Positions 63,400 to 64,000 of a DNA stretch of 64,000 nucleotides are shown in pieces; the stretch's first letter is position 1, and each line of letters begins with the position of its first letter. This DNA is from Mesorhabditis belari. Taxonomy: Eukaryota; Nematoda; Chromadorea; Rhabditida; Rhabditidae. The translations under genes were made by a program, and so were the position numbers. The notes under the pieces are model-generated. The model ran no database searches and was not told the DNA's origin. It saw only the letters and a list, made by a program, of their open reading frames with translations. The DNA lies in contig CAUEEP010000741.1 in NCBI GenBank assembly GCA_958450365.1, positions 752,001-816,000 of the forward strand, read 5' to 3'.

Positions 63400-63590
63400 T
63401 TCCTTCTTCTTCTTCTTCCTCTTCTTCTTCTTCCTCTTCTTCTTCTTCCTCTTCTTCTTCCTCCTCTTGTTCTTCTTCTTCATCTTCGTCTTCGTCGACG
63501 ACCACGAGCAAATCGACGTCGACGGTGACTCCGAATCTTCCAACTAGTTATTTTAAAAACAATCTAAACAGGGAACAGAAATCAAATTAG
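63177..63590 (+). CDS. exon of an unrecognised gene, runs into a serine repeat
   Basis: Acceptor TATTTTTCAG at 63176 opens a frame with normal-looking coding sequence (KQFGDFCEQQGSIEDAVLQM, then PPALELGVLLSLDHQL) that enters a long TCT/TCC/TCA serine run at 63307. In that frame the repeat changes to Phe codons and ends at 63547. The frame two bases away keeps Ser, then TTTSKSTSTVTPNLP and stops at 63590. A slip in the repeat, real or from sequencing, probably changed the frame. Upstream exons are not visible because MITEs occupy the preceding DNA. Confidence 0.5.
63305..63500. repeat. TCT/TCC trinucleotide repeat
   Basis: About 60 trinucleotides of TCT, TCC and TTC type. Length polymorphism is likely. 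Confidence 0.93.
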
Positions 63591-63791
63591 CATCTGCGCG
63601 AAATTAGCATTTAACTGTACCAGGGGAGCATTGGTGAAGAGGTAGGTGGGGAAAATTTCAGTCCGCTAAACGATGGGTTTCTTTTTTTGGGAGCGGGGAG
63701 ATAAGCAATAAGTACAGTAAAAACATATCCAGTGTAGTCGGCATAGTTTTTGTATCAAAGCGCTTTAACTTGTTATCTTTTCTTGTAGAAA

Positions 63792-63949
63792 CTAGAGCGT
63801 ATTCCTGAGTTGTTTCTTTGAGAGGAACACACTCCAGTAGCGATCCTCGTAATCTGTAAAAGATTTGCAATTAGAAACCCGTTAAATCCATTACCGTAAC
63901 GCGGGAATACATTTGAATGGACGGGAATACAATTGGATGACTTAACCAT
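63792..63949 (-). CDS. possible two-exon gene end
   Basis: Minus strand: exon 63895-63949 after AAAGCTAG (MVKSSNCIPVHSNVFPRY, donor TTACG|GTAATG) joins in phase to 63792-63853 after TTTTACAG (DYEDRYWSVFLSKKQLRNTL, then TAG). The composition is credible and both introns have proper borders, but the peptide is only 38 residues here. The ATG may be internal, with earlier exons beyond the window. No family recognised. Confidence 0.35.
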
Positions 63950-64000
63950 CTAGCTTTAGAATCTAAACCGGTATCGAAATGAATTCCATTGTTCGTTTCT

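Noticed and set aside
63232..63543. Acidic/basic minus-strand frame over the trinucleotide repeat
   Set aside because: Glu and Lys runs arise from the complement of the TCT repeat; the plus-strand exon has better support.

Overview
The window is nuclear DNA of a eukaryote, most likely a nematode. It is AT-rich, introns end in a T-rich TTTTCAG-type acceptor, genes are split into many short exons, Tc1 and mariner transposons are present, and there is a fragment of a TTBK/CK1-like kinase, a family strongly expanded in nematodes. Species cannot be told from the sequence alone.

Left part (about 8.4-38.7 kb, plus strand): one large gene for AMP deaminase (AMPD; purine nucleotide cycle, AMP to IMP plus ammonia). 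I assembled 21 coding exons from the ATG at 21111 to the stop at 38665-38667. Their lengths sum to 2349 nt, exactly 783 codons, and every junction is phase-compatible, giving a 782-residue protein with the HxH zinc site, the HCGE motif and the STDDP signature. Three more exons (8440-8513, 14778-14844, 16419-16533) fit as alternative 5' exons. The coding sequence is a small part of the gene. The introns, and the 8 kb before the first exon, hold more than 30 minisatellites, each with its own unit, plus foldback elements, MITEs and tRNA-derived SINE copies.

Middle and right part (about 39-63 kb): the texture changes to transposons and segmental duplications, with very few minisatellites. There is an uninterrupted mariner (39582-40857), two inverted copies of a Tc1-like element (about 50.1-51.7 and 58.7-60.3 kb), and a 4 kb imperfect inverted duplication (about 49.5-53.2 versus 56.8-60.9 kb). 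Its arms carry the Tc1 copy, pieces of a TTBK-like kinase gene, a transposase helix-turn-helix fragment and a copied, frameshifted exon of the AMP deaminase gene. A small unrecognised three-exon gene occurs three times (A 42.6-43.5 minus, B 44.9-45.6 plus, C 53.4-54.8 minus), open in all copies. It is the best candidate for an undescribed protein family here. Two decayed cysteine-rich modules lie at 47.3-49.2 kb.

Right edge (63.1-64.0 kb): a plus-strand exon running into a serine-coding trinucleotide repeat, and a possible two-exon minus-strand gene end.

Because segments are duplicated inside the window, several transposon insertions can be compared with their own empty sites. This gives direct evidence of target-site duplications: TA for three elements and nine bases for one foldback family.
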